Below are positions 42,564 through 49,873 of a stretch of 64,000 bases of DNA, in pieces. The DNA is taken from assembly GCF_012524165.2 (NCBI RefSeq), contig NZ_JABACJ020000005.1:62001-126000 (forward strand), written 5' to 3'. This DNA comes from Faecalicatena faecalis (GTDB taxonomy: Bacteria; Bacillota; Clostridia; Lachnospirales; Lachnospiraceae). Position numbers and translations under genes: made by a program. The notes under the pieces are model-generated. The model worked only from the letters and a program-made list of their open reading frames with translations, had not been told where the DNA came from and made no database searches. Numbering within the stretch: the first letter of the stretch is position 1; the number at the start of each line of letters is the position of its first letter.

Positions 42564-43256
42564 ATGATTTATTCACATGAAGTAGAAATGATGTGTCCGG
42601 TAGCTCAGGGTGCAAATCACGGACCAGCTCCAATTCCGGAAGAAGCAAAATGGGTACAGGCTAAAGAGATTAAAGATATTTCTGGTTTGACACACGGTGT
42701 AGGCTGGTGTGCACCACAGCAGGGAACATGTAAACTGACTCTGAACGTAAAAGACGGTATCATCCAGGAAGCTCTGGTAGAGACAATTGGATGTTCAGGA
42801 ATGACTCACTCTGCTGCTATGGCATCTGAGATCCTTCCAGGAAAGACCATCCTGGAGGCATTGAATACAGACCTTGTATGTGATGCAATCAATACAGCTA
42901 TGAGAGAATTATTCTTACAGATCGTATACGGAAGAACACAGAGCGCGTTCTCAGAAGACGGACTTCCTATCGGTGCTGGTCTGGAAGACTTAGGAAAGGG
43001 ACTTCGTTCACAGGTTGGTACAATGTACGGAACACTGGCTAAGGGTCCTCGTTACCTGGAGATGGCAGAGGGTTATGTAACAGGAATCGCTCTGGATGAG
43101 AACGATGAGATCATCGGATACCAGTTCGTAAGCCTTGGCAAATTCACTGACTTCATCAAAGCAGGAGATACTCCGAACGATGCTTGGGAGAAAGCAAAAG
43201 GACAGTATGGACGTGTTGCTGACGCTGTGAAGATCATCGATCCACGTAAAGAGTAA
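42564..43256 (+). CDS. NifU-like iron-sulfur cluster assembly scaffold protein (GGGtGRT partner)
   Basis: This 230-residue protein has five cysteines at positions 11, 49, 56, 77 and 106. The stretch ETIGCSGMTHSAAMASEIL resembles the cysteine loop and helix of NifU/IscU scaffolds. An N-terminal CPVAQGANHGP segment is not found in ordinary IscU. AAAGGAG before ATG 42564 and codon bias like highly expressed genes support this start over an in-frame ATG at 42444. It is 49 bp upstream of the GGGtGRT gene; the two are a conserved pair in anaerobic Firmicutes. The biological target is unknown. Confidence 0.8.
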   Translation: MIYSHEVEMMCPVAQGANHGPAPIPEEAKWVQAKEIKDISGLTHGVGWCAPQQGTCKLTLNVKDGIIQEALVETIGCSGMTHSAAMASEILPGKTILEALNTDLVCDAINTAMRELFLQIVYGRTQSAFSEDGLPIGAGLEDLGKGLRSQVGTMYGTLAKGPRYLEMAEGYVTGIALDENDEIIGYQFVSLGKFTDFIKAGDTPNDAWEKAKGQYGRVADAVKIIDPRKE

Positions 43257-43305
43257 TCGGGATAAGCATATAGGTAACGTTAGATTAAATCAGGAGGACA
43301 ATTAA

Positions 43306-44316
43306 ATGGCTTTATTTGAATCATATGAAAGAAGAATTGATAAAATCAATGAAGTATTAAACAGCTATGGTATTGCTTCTATCGAAGAGGCAGAGAAGAT
43401 TACAAAGGATGCCGGACTTGATGTTTACAATCAGGTAAAAGGAATCCAGCCAATCTGTTTTGAGAACGCTTGCTGGGCATACATCGTAGGTGCAGCAATT
43501 GCAATCAAAAAAGGATGTACAACAGCAGCTGACGCAGCAGCAGCAATCGGTGAAGGCCTTCAGGCTTTCTGTATCCCGGGATCTGTAGCAGATCAGCGTA
43601 AAGTAGGTCTTGGACACGGTAACTTAGGAAAGATGCTTCTGGAAGAAGACACAGACTGCTTCGCATTCCTGGCAGGACACGAATCCTTCGCAGCAGCAGA
43701 AGGTGCCATCGGTATCGCTGAGAAGGCAAACAAGGTTCGTAAGAAACCTCTGCGTGTTATCCTGAATGGTCTTGGAAAAGACGCTGCAAAGATCATTTCC
43801 AGAATCAATGGATTTACATATGTACAGACAGAGTACGACTACTACACAGGAGAACTCAAAGAAGTTCAGAGAACAGCTTACTCAGAAGGTCTTCGTGCAA
43901 AGGTTAACTGCTATGGTGCAAACGACGTACGTGAAGGTGTTGCAATCATGCACAAAGAAGGCGTTGACGTTTCCATCACAGGTAACTCAACCAACCCGAC
44001 ACGTTTCCAACACCCGGTAGCAGGTACATACAAGAAAGAATGTATCGAGCAGGGCAAGAAGTACTTCTCCGTAGCATCAGGCGGTGGTACAGGACGTACA
44101 CTTCACCCGGACAACATGGCTGCAGGACCGGCTTCCTATGGTATGACAGATACTCTCGGACGTATGCACTCTGATGCACAGTTCGCAGGATCTTCATCCG
44201 TACCGGCTCACGTAGAGATGATGGGTCTGATTGGTGCAGGTAACAACCCGATGGTCGGAATGACCGTGGCTGTTGCAGTCAGTATTGAAGAAGCAGCAGA
44301 CGCTGGCAGATTCTAA
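43306..44316 (+). CDS. GGGtGRT protein, function unknown
   Basis: This 336-residue protein is named after its signature SGGGTGRTLHPDN at residues 258-270. Seven cysteines (51, 56, 71, 89, 118, 202, 246) are scattered along it; together with the scaffold gene in front they suggest an iron-sulfur or redox role (inference). Codons are strongly biased towards those of abundant proteins, unlike the flanking prophage. It ends 180 bp before the integrase gene; the prophage has entered just downstream without cutting it. Confidence 0.85.
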   Translation: MALFESYERRIDKINEVLNSYGIASIEEAEKITKDAGLDVYNQVKGIQPICFENACWAYIVGAAIAIKKGCTTAADAAAAIGEGLQAFCIPGSVADQRKVGLGHGNLGKMLLEEDTDCFAFLAGHESFAAAEGAIGIAEKANKVRKKPLRVILNGLGKDAAKIISRINGFTYVQTEYDYYTGELKEVQRTAYSEGLRAKVNCYGANDVREGVAIMHKEGVDVSITGNSTNPTRFQHPVAGTYKKECIEQGKKYFSVASGGGTGRTLHPDNMAAGPASYGMTDTLGRMHSDAQFAGSSSVPAHVEMMGLIGAGNNPMVGMTVAVAVSIEEAADAGRF

Positions 44317-44395
44317 GGAACACAGCATTTTCAAGGGTTCCAAAGACTGCAAGAACACGTCAGAACATGCGAAAACGCCTATGTACTACACGGGA

Positions 44396-44426
44396 AATAC
44401 ACGGATAATACACAGACGTAATACAC
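44396..44426 (+). repeat. Three AATACAC direct repeats near the left prophage end
   Basis: AATACAC occurs at 44396-44402, 44407-44413 and 44420-44426, 11 and 13 bp apart, in the short gap between the host gene and int. Such phased short repeats are typical of integrase arm-type or excisionase sites. The crossover core of attL must lie nearby, but it cannot be fixed without the right end. Confidence 0.5.
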
Positions 44427-44434
44427 ACAGAATA

Positions 44435-44463
44435 AGCCCCCAGAAATCAATCTGGGGGCTTTC
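44435..44463. terminator. Terminator between the GGGtGRT gene and int
   Basis: Perfect 10-bp stem AGCCCCCAGA/TCTGGGGGCT with a 6-nt loop. TTTC lies on the right and TTATTC on the left (leftward reading). It can end int or read-through from the host gene. Confidence 0.78.
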
Positions 44464-44495
44464 ATTATGCAGATATTTCCGAGAGGGCAGCAGGA

Positions 44496-45590
44496 TCAGT
44501 CCCAGTCTGCGTCAATGGATTCAAATTCAATATCTTCGCCGGAATAATCAATCAAAGCAACTGCGGCAACGTAGTCGGAAAATGGGCGGTGAGTGTAGAC
44601 GGCTTCGGTCACGTCGCGGATCTTATGCCCGACGATCGCTTTCAGAAGATTTTCGTCAACATCAAAATGCTTCGCGCATGAAATAAAGGTGTGACGCGCT
44701 TCGTGCGGGGTGTGAGTAGTCCCCAGCGCACGCATGACGTTCTTGAAGCGTCCACGGTATTGATCATATGTCATGTATTCGCCCTTTTCATTCGTGAATA
44801 GGAACTTGCTGTCTGGGTTGTAGTGCTTCTGAACGATCGGTCGTATTTTCTCATGTATCGGGACAATTCGATCAGTTCCGGCTTCTGTTTTCATTCCGCC
44901 TTTTATCCGCCAGCGAACGAGATCCACGAAGCGCGTTTCAATCAAAGTCACTTCCGAAGGACGAAAACCAGAATACAAGGCAAAAAGAATCATGTCCACG
45001 ACGCTGAATTCTTGCATTTTCCACAGCTTCTGAATTTCGCTGTTCTTAAACGGCACGCGCTTCGTCTTGTCGCGCTTCCCTGCCTTATGCACAAATAATG
45101 CGGAATAGTCCTTTTCAACGACTTCGTGGATCATACACCATTTATACATCAGATTGAAAAGCGACTTCATTCGCCCTTTCGTGGCGTCCCCGACTTCCGC
45201 GTCTTTGATCACGCCCTGCATGTGTTCCACCCGAATGTCGCGCATTCGGATATTATACAGCGGTTCACAATAGGCATAGGCGGCTTTGTAGCTGCGGGCA
45301 GATGAAGGATTTTTCAAAGTTTCAAAGTATTCAGCAGACCAGCGATCATACACACCAGCGAATGTGATTTTGTGCGCTTCAATGTCATAGGGGTTTTGAA
45401 GATAATTGTTCAAAGCCGTTTCTGCTTCCACGCGGGTTGCGAATGTGCCGATCGACTGATATATCTGTTTTGATCGCCCCGTTTCGGGATCCAGCTGCCA
45501 GCCGATCGTCACCCTTGCCCCGAAGGGCTTGCGACGTTTTCCACCTATCTTATAGACGGAGCCGTCGCCGTTTGCACGTTTCATTGCCAT
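44496..45590 (-). CDS. int: Phage tyrosine integrase
   Basis: This 364-residue site-specific recombinase has an N-terminal arm-binding domain (GDGSVYKIGGKRRKPFGARV), a SAM-like core-binding domain and a catalytic domain. Catalytic residues are visible in order: R in SGFRPSEVTL, H-x-x-R in HEARHTF, H in VGHKIRDV and the nucleophile Tyr in EAVYTHR. The start at 45590 has AAGG 8 nt upstream; an in-frame ATG at 45623 lies in a terminator-like hairpin. It is leftward, facing the host gene, and defines the left prophage end. Confidence 0.94.
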   Translation of the reverse strand: MAMKRANGDGSVYKIGGKRRKPFGARVTIGWQLDPETGRSKQIYQSIGTFATRVEAETALNNYLQNPYDIEAHKITFAGVYDRWSAEYFETLKNPSSARSYKAAYAYCEPLYNIRMRDIRVEHMQGVIKDAEVGDATKGRMKSLFNLMYKWCMIHEVVEKDYSALFVHKAGKRDKTKRVPFKNSEIQKLWKMQEFSVVDMILFALYSGFRPSEVTLIETRFVDLVRWRIKGGMKTEAGTDRIVPIHEKIRPIVQKHYNPDSKFLFTNEKGEYMTYDQYRGRFKNVMRALGTTHTPHEARHTFISCAKHFDVDENLLKAIVGHKIRDVTEAVYTHRPFSDYVAAVALIDYSGEDIEFESIDADWD

Positions 45591-45621
45591 ATATAGCACC
45601 TTCTTTCCGAAAAATGGGCGC

Positions 45622-45669
45622 AAAAAAACAAGCCCCCGATTTTTCTGATTGTTTATTTGAAGGGCTTGT
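45622..45669 (-). terminator. Leftward terminator ahead of int
   Basis: Read leftward, ACAAGCCC (45669-45662) pairs with GGGCTTGT (45635-45628) and is followed by TTTTTTT. It would stop the repressor/HIRAN transcript just before int, so int expression needs read-through or another promoter. Confidence 0.65.
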
Positions 45670-45762
45670 GCTATAATATTTTTGCGAAGAATATTACAGC
45701 AGCCCGTTCAAAACGGAGTTTGCAGCCGCCTTGCGTTACCAGCGCAGGGCGGTTTTTCTTTT
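45649..45762 (+). ncRNA. Candidate rightward small RNA (about 75 nt) with promoter and terminator
   Basis: Promoter: -35 TTGTTT (45649-45654), 17 bp, extended -10 TGC-TATAAT (45669-45677). The transcript would start near 45684 and end at the terminator 45726-45757: CCGCCTTGCG pairs with CGCAGGGCGG (one G-U) and runs into TTTTTCTTTTT. Between them is a small CCGTT-CAAA-ACGG hairpin. No open reading frame with a ribosome site lies inside. It is antisense to the leader region of the leftward lysogeny transcript. Confidence 0.55.
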
Positions 45763-46295
45763 TATGTGTCTATAAATGAAATTTTCATTTCAGCACCGAA
45801 GTTTTTATTTTTTCCGCCGCCGTATGTATTGAAATAATCAACAACATATTTGCGATCGGAATTTTCTTCAAGATAGTGAATGAATTCTTTCGGAACATTA
45901 CCGACAATATAGTCATTAACATATACATAATACGCAGGAGCGTCTTCGAAGATATATCTTTCAAGACGAACTTCATATCCAGAATCGAAAGGCGGATCTT
46001 CGAAGTGTATCTTCCGAAGTATAGATTGTCGGGAGCGAATGCGCCCGCTTTCATTGCTGAAAGAAACGCCAGCAACATTGAAAACAAGCCCGCGAATTTC
46101 TTCTTGCTGGACAGCAGAAGAAGGAAGCGTTGATTCTTGTTGCGAAGCAGTGGAAGACGTACCATGTGCAGCAGAGATAAACAAAACGCCGACAACAATG
46201 CAGATAATACCAGTTGCAATGCCATATTGTGAAAAACCGATAAAGCTTGAAATGATACAGCAACCGCCGATAAAATAAAAAGCAATTCGTTTCAT
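45762..46295 (-). CDS. HIRAN-like domain membrane protein of the lysogeny module
   Basis: This 177-residue protein has two membrane segments in residues 1-42 and a Ser/Gln-rich linker. From about residue 68 it has a HIRAN-like domain: VFNVAGVSF, a basic SGRIRSRQS stretch, VRLERYIFEDAPAYYVYVND and IVGNVPKEFIHYL. HIRAN domains bind DNA ends or single strands in helicase proteins; in prophages they occur alone. It lies between repressor and integrase, so superinfection exclusion or lysogenic conversion is plausible but unproven. Confidence 0.68.
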   Translation of the reverse strand: MKRIAFYFIGGCCIISSFIGFSQYGIATGIICIVVGVLFISAAHGTSSTASQQESTLPSSAVQQEEIRGLVFNVAGVSFSNESGRIRSRQSILRKIHFEDPPFDSGYEVRLERYIFEDAPAYYVYVNDYIVGNVPKEFIHYLEENSDRKYVVDYFNTYGGGKNKNFGAEMKISFIDT

Positions 46296-46360
46296 TTACA
46301 TTCCTTCTTTCTATTTTCTAAAATATTCAATATGTACCACATTTCCGCGCTTTTGGTATT

Positions 46361-46738
46361 TTATGCCATTTTTGCTGCGTCCCCTTTTGCCACATATCCG
46401 AGATCACGAAGTTCTTCTGCGCGTTCCAGCAGCTTGTCTTTTCCACTTTGATTCAAAGATCTATATGTATTCAATAGCTTGCTTTCTGCTTCTGATAACT
46501 GTTCGTTATCGTTGAAAATTCCACACATATCATTCAAAGTGACTTGAAGGAAATTGCAGATCAAAAATAAAGTGTCAATATCTGGCGTATATGCACCACG
46601 TTCCCAGCCGGAAACGGTTGACACACCGATTTCAAGAAAGTCGGCAAGTTGTTTCTGCGTCACTTTCCGCATTTTTCTATAAAAAATCAAATTTTTTTGT
46701 ACGTTTTCTTTCAATTTCTTTTCTGTTTGAATTGTCAT
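46361..46738 (-). CDS. CI-type XRE-family phage repressor
   Basis: This 125-residue protein has residues 18-75 as an XRE helix-turn-helix (YRKMRKVTQKQLADFLEIG, then VSTVSGWERG), followed by a short helical tail. It lacks a LexA-like self-cleavage domain, so induction must work differently (for example by an antirepressor or a separate protease). It is divergent from the Cro-like gene, with repeated operators between. Confidence 0.85.
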   Translation of the reverse strand: MTIQTEKKLKENVQKNLIFYRKMRKVTQKQLADFLEIGVSTVSGWERGAYTPDIDTLFLICNFLQVTLNDMCGIFNDNEQLSEAESKLLNTYRSLNQSGKDKLLERAEELRDLGYVAKGDAAKMA

Positions 46739-46766
46739 TTCGCAATCGCCGTCCTTTCTTATTTGT

Positions 46767-46877
46767 ATATTACCACAGCATTTTCATACTTTCAATAAAA
46801 AAATACAGAAAAGCAGTAAAAAAGCATTGACAAAACTGTTATGCAGTATTATTATTCAAATATACAGAAATGCAGTA
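46767..46877. promoter_or_regulatory. Divergent repressor/early promoter region with repeated operators
   Basis: Leftward promoter: TTGAAA (46795-46790), 17 bp, TAATAT (46772-46767). Rightward early promoter: TTGACA (46827-46832), 17 bp, TATTAT (46850-46855). Operator-like repeats TACAGAAAAGCAGTA (46804-46818) and TACAGAAATGCAGTA (46863-46877) differ at one base. A related dyad ACTG-TTATG-CAGT (46835-46847) sits in the rightward spacer. This is the expected layout of a lysis-lysogeny switch. Confidence 0.82.
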
Positions 46878-46907
46878 CATCAAAAACAGAAGAAAGGACG
46901 GGTGAAA

Positions 46908-47138
46908 ATGGTAGGCGCATACTTGAAAGCATACATGAAAGAAAAAGGAATCAAACAAAGCTATGTTGCAGATAAAGTGGGAATATCGCCGCAGATTCTG
47001 GGCGCAATGCTTAACGAACAGCGGAAAATCGAAGTTACTGAATTTTACGGAATATGTTCTGCTATAGACGCGGATCCCACACAAATGGCGGTGAACGCTG
47101 GAATCTACAAAATGCAAGAAGAAACAGCGTCTGCATAA
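46908..47138 (+). CDS. Cro-like XRE-family regulator
   Basis: This 76-residue helix-turn-helix protein (LKAYMKEKGIKQSYVADKVG, then SPQILGAMLN) is the first gene of the rightward early operon. AAAGGACGGG lies before ATG 46908; the upstream frame extension overlaps the promoter and is rejected. It faces the CI-type repressor and should compete for the same operators. Confidence 0.82.
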   Translation: MVGAYLKAYMKEKGIKQSYVADKVGISPQILGAMLNEQRKIEVTEFYGICSAIDADPTQMAVNAGIYKMQEETASA

Positions 47139-47156
47139 ATCACATACGACGAAAGG
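47138..47156 (+). repeat. Recurrent prophage leader motif AATCACAnACGACGAAAGG
   Basis: This copy precedes the gene at 47170. Close copies occur at 47951-47967, 48999-49017 and, weaker, 53171-53186. Each ends in an AAAGG-type ribosome site or A-run, but the conserved CACAnACGACG part extends 10 bases beyond a normal ribosome site. Confidence 0.6.
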
Positions 47157-47169
47157 AAAAAAAGGAATC

Positions 47170-47592
47170 ATGGGAAAGAAGATTGAAGATCTGAAAGAAA
47201 CAGCACCTTGCGGAATGGTTATTCATTACACAGTGAATGAACAAGACATTGTTTCATACAACGACATAAACGGACGCGGCGTTCTGTGTGACGCCTGCCA
47301 GAAATGCACATGGAAGGCAATTTGCCAGCCGAAGCAGCCGGAAAAGAGAATGTCACGCCAGACGTACATTGAAATATACAATCTGATTGATGATACTATG
47401 AGGGCAGCAGGCGAGAAGGTGGAAACGGCTTGCGACAAGCTGGTGGAACTGGACGCGGATCCGAAATGCGTGCTTGCTTGTGAAATGCTTGAATCAATCA
47501 AGAGAAATCGAAAGATTTTCAATGAAATGAAAGAACTTCTGGATCGGTTCGAAGCAGAGGTCGAAGAACCGCAATCAGATAGCCAGAAATAA
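47170..47592 (+). CDS. Hypothetical phage protein with a cysteine cluster
   Basis: This 140-residue protein is of unknown function. The middle part has CDACQKCTWKAIC (residues about 40-52), a CxxCxxC...C pattern that may bind zinc. The C-terminal half is helical and acidic. It is the second gene of the early operon, with a clear ribosome site AAAGGAAAAAAAGGA. Confidence 0.6.
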   Translation: MGKKIEDLKETAPCGMVIHYTVNEQDIVSYNDINGRGVLCDACQKCTWKAICQPKQPEKRMSRQTYIEIYNLIDDTMRAAGEKVETACDKLVELDADPKCVLACEMLESIKRNRKIFNEMKELLDRFEAEVEEPQSDSQK

Positions 47593-47660
47593 AACAGCCG
47601 ACATGCTGGAAACATGCCGACTGCGGAAATGTTCTGAAACGCGCTGGAAACGCGATCAGA

Positions 47661-47693
47661 TAAAATGCCAGCATTGCTGCGAACAATGCTGGC
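47661..47693 (-). terminator. Leftward terminator of the candidate toxin unit
   Basis: Read leftward, GCCAGCATTG (47693-47684) pairs perfectly with CAATGCTGGC (47676-47667) and is followed by ATTTTATC. No T-run exists on the other strand, so it works leftward. Confidence 0.65.
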
Positions 47694-47721
47694 GAGTGCC
47701 ACAACGGGGCGCGGGTGTGAA

Positions 47722-47871
47722 TTATTTTTGAGTTACAGAAATTTTCGTCGAAATAGTGAATATTCGTCGGAAGTGAAGCTTGAACTGCAATTCAAGCTTT
47801 GTCGTCGAAAGTGCTGAAATTAAAATCGGCAGCAGTTCAACAACGGCTGCAACAATCAAAAATACAGTCAT
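47722..47871 (-). CDS. Candidate type I toxin-like small membrane peptide
   Basis: This 49-residue peptide is encoded leftward inside a 384-bp gap between two rightward early genes. Residues 2-22 form one hydrophobic helix (MTVFLIVAAVVELLPIL...), followed by a basic tail rich in Lys, Arg and Thr. A ribosome site AAGAAGG lies 5 nt before the ATG. An extended -10 (TGA-TATAAT, 47920-47912) is upstream, and a terminator follows at 47693-47661, making a complete one-gene unit. Size, topology and prophage position resemble type I toxins of clostridial prophages. No antitoxin RNA promoter could be assigned with confidence. Confidence 0.5.
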   Translation of the reverse strand: MTVFLIVAAVVELLPILISALSTTKLELQFKLHFRRIFTISTKISVTQK

Positions 47872-47911
47872 ATTGACCTTCTTTTCTGCGTCCCGTGAAA
47901 AGCACGTTTCT

Positions 47912-47920
47912 ATTATATCA
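47912..47920 (-). promoter_or_regulatory. Extended -10 promoter of the candidate toxin
   Basis: TGA-TATAAT read leftward; the -35 region (TTTATT) is weak. The leader to the ATG is about 35 nt. Confidence 0.5.
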
Positions 47921-47976
47921 GAAAGCAATAAAAAAATAAAGAAAATATTTACACATACGACGAAAGGGGCTGCGGA

Positions 47977-48276
47977 ATGAAATATCAGAAAATAAAAGTC
48001 GAATTCATGGTCGGCGAAAGGGAACTGGAAGCACTGGAAGAACTGAAAGTGCAGTGGCAGCAGTACAAAGGGGAAGACGGCTCATTCCCGTTCAAAGATT
48101 ACACGGTCGAAAACATGTTTCAAACAATTATGGAGATCGGCAGCAAGTACACGATCAGCGAGAAAATCAAGCAGGAGCAGTGGCGGCAGCACTTGATCAG
48201 CGACGAAGAGTTCTTCAACAAAGAGGAATTCCGCACGAAATCAGAGCGAGAAGCGGGAACAAGCCAGAAGGCATGA
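47977..48276 (+). CDS. Hypothetical phage protein
   Basis: A 99-residue acidic, mainly helical protein of unknown function. The N-terminal strand-helix (KIKVEFMVGERELEALEELKV) could be a ribbon-helix-helix-like fold, but I see no clear match. It has a GAAAGG ribosome site within the recurrent leader motif. Confidence 0.55.
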   Translation: MKYQKIKVEFMVGERELEALEELKVQWQQYKGEDGSFPFKDYTVENMFQTIMEIGSKYTISEKIKQEQWRQHLISDEEFFNKEEFRTKSEREAGTSQKA

Positions 48277-48312
48277 TCCATAAATCAAAACGAAGGAAAG
48301 GAAGGAAACACA

Positions 48313-48960
48313 ATGGCAATTTTAATCACAAAGCAGGAGCAGCAGACAGACTGGGGCGCACTGGCAGCAGGGATTGAAGAAGGAAAGATCAAGCTGAATC
48401 TGGGCGACGAAGTAAAGTTCGAATTGAAAACGGGGGAGAAGATCACGGCGCAAGTCGTAAGAACCGCAGGCAACGGAAAGCGCACAGCATTTGTTTCAAA
48501 GGAATGTCTTTCAGAAGAAATGCCTATGAACAAGAAAAGAACGAATGACTGCGGCTGGAAAAATTCAGACTTGCGGGAGAAGCTGAACACAGAGATCTTC
48601 GCACTTCTTCCCGACGATCTGGCAGCAGTTATCAAGCCAGCACTTCGCAGACAGTATGTGAAGGAATACGAAGAAGTTGTGGAGTGTGAAGACAAGCTGT
48701 GGCTGCCGTCTGAATATGAGATCCACGGACGGGAGATCTTCGCAAGGCACATTGAAGGCGAAGAGCAGTTCCCGTTCTTCGAGGACAGAAGAAACAGAAT
48801 GAAGAAGATCGGCGAAGAAGGAACGGACACGGATTGGTTTTGGTGTGAGTCCCCGTACGCGTCGAACGCGACGTACTTTTGTCATGTCAACTACTATGGT
48901 AATCCCAACAGCGGCAATGCTTCGACGCCGCTTGGCGTCCCCCTCTGCTTCGAAATTTAA
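48313..48960 (+). CDS. DUF6273-domain phage protein
   Basis: This 215-residue protein. The first 80 residues form a beta-rich lead domain. From about residue 75 it has the DUF6273 pattern DCGWKNSDLREKLNTEIFALLP, a DKLWLPSEYEI segment and a C-terminal W/Y/N/G-rich end (WFWCESPYASNATYF...). The end resembles formylglycine/C-type-lectin-like folds. The role in phage is unknown. A CCGCCGC/GCGGTGGG hairpin follows the stop. Confidence 0.7.
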   Translation: MAILITKQEQQTDWGALAAGIEEGKIKLNLGDEVKFELKTGEKITAQVVRTAGNGKRTAFVSKECLSEEMPMNKKRTNDCGWKNSDLREKLNTEIFALLPDDLAAVIKPALRRQYVKEYEEVVECEDKLWLPSEYEIHGREIFARHIEGEEQFPFFEDRRNRMKKIGEEGTDTDWFWCESPYASNATYFCHVNYYGNPNSGNASTPLGVPLCFEI

Positions 48961-49027
48961 TCTTGAATCACAGAATCCCGCCGCGTAGTGCGGTGGGGAA
49001 TCACAAACGACGAAAGGAAGAATACAC

Positions 49028-49873
49028 ATGGAAAAGACGACAAAAAGAATGATTATGAGAGTTCAAGGCGAAGGAATCACGCGGATCGCGCGAGAACAGT
49101 GCTATATAAACCACAGATTCGGACACGCTATGGAGATTTTGCAGGGAAGTCTTCAGACAGACCAGCTTGACAACAATGAAATCGCGGGGTTAGCATTTGC
49201 TGTTCTTGACGGACGGGCAGAAATTAAAGGCGTTTATCCAGACGGTGACTATAGATTCGAATACAACGAAGAACCAGACAAACGCTGGCGTATTGAAAAG
49301 CTAATTTCAAAACTTGCAGAGAAGGCAGAAGAAAGCGAAGCGCAGCTGCGAGATATTCAACAGAAATATTTATTTTTGCTGGACAGAATGGAAGACTGGG
49401 AAAAACGTGCTGCAAACGACGAATACTTCGAAGAATATGAAGAAAGATTGTTCAAAGACGTGGAAGCGCGAAGGGAATCGCGGGGAAGTTCTATGCTGGA
49501 CAGCTTTTTGAAACGCATGTCAGACAAAGAAGAACACACAACGGAAGACTACGGCTGGCTTGAACCGAACGGGACTTTTCATGGCGTTGAATGGGGAGAA
49601 CATACGAAGTGGGCTGACGAATGGCTTCGAAAGAATTTGCCGGAAGAAGAGTATGAAAAGACAGAAAAGCGATTCCGGCTGGGTACTGGTGGCGACGCAC
49701 TGGTGGAACGTGGCTGGATTCTTCTTCACAATCCTTCCTGCGGCATTGCATATCCGACAGAAAAGGAAGGCGGACACAGAACCAAAGAACAGAAAGAATT
49801 TCTTTATGATTACTACATGGAACGTCAATGCCACAAAGAAGCAAATGCAGTCTGGAAGGACGGTGACGAATAA
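49028..49873 (+). CDS. Hypothetical phage protein
   Basis: This 281-residue protein is rich in Glu, Lys and Trp. The N-terminal 80 residues form an alpha-beta region. The middle is a predicted coiled coil (about 85-140). The C-terminal third is compact and aromatic (YGWLEPNGTFHGVEWGEH, RGWILLHNP). Similar proteins are common in clostridial siphophages without known function. It overlaps the next gene by one base. Confidence 0.55.
   Translation: MEKTTKRMIMRVQGEGITRIAREQCYINHRFGHAMEILQGSLQTDQLDNNEIAGLAFAVLDGRAEIKGVYPDGDYRFEYNEEPDKRWRIEKLISKLAEKAEESEAQLRDIQQKYLFLLDRMEDWEKRAANDEYFEEYEERLFKDVEARRESRGSSMLDSFLKRMSDKEEHTTEDYGWLEPNGTFHGVEWGEHTKWADEWLRKNLPEEEYEKTEKRFRLGTGGDALVERGWILLHNPSCGIAYPTEKEGGHRTKEQKEFLYDYYMERQCHKEANAVWKDGDE

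Noticed and set aside
44317..44495. tRNA gene as prophage attachment site
   Set aside because: No cloverleaf-like sequence is present between the GGGtGRT gene and int.
48313..48960. Diversity-generating retroelement target (DUF6273 protein with W/Y/N-rich C-terminus)
   Set aside because: No reverse transcriptase and no template repeat occur in the window; the end resembles the fold only.
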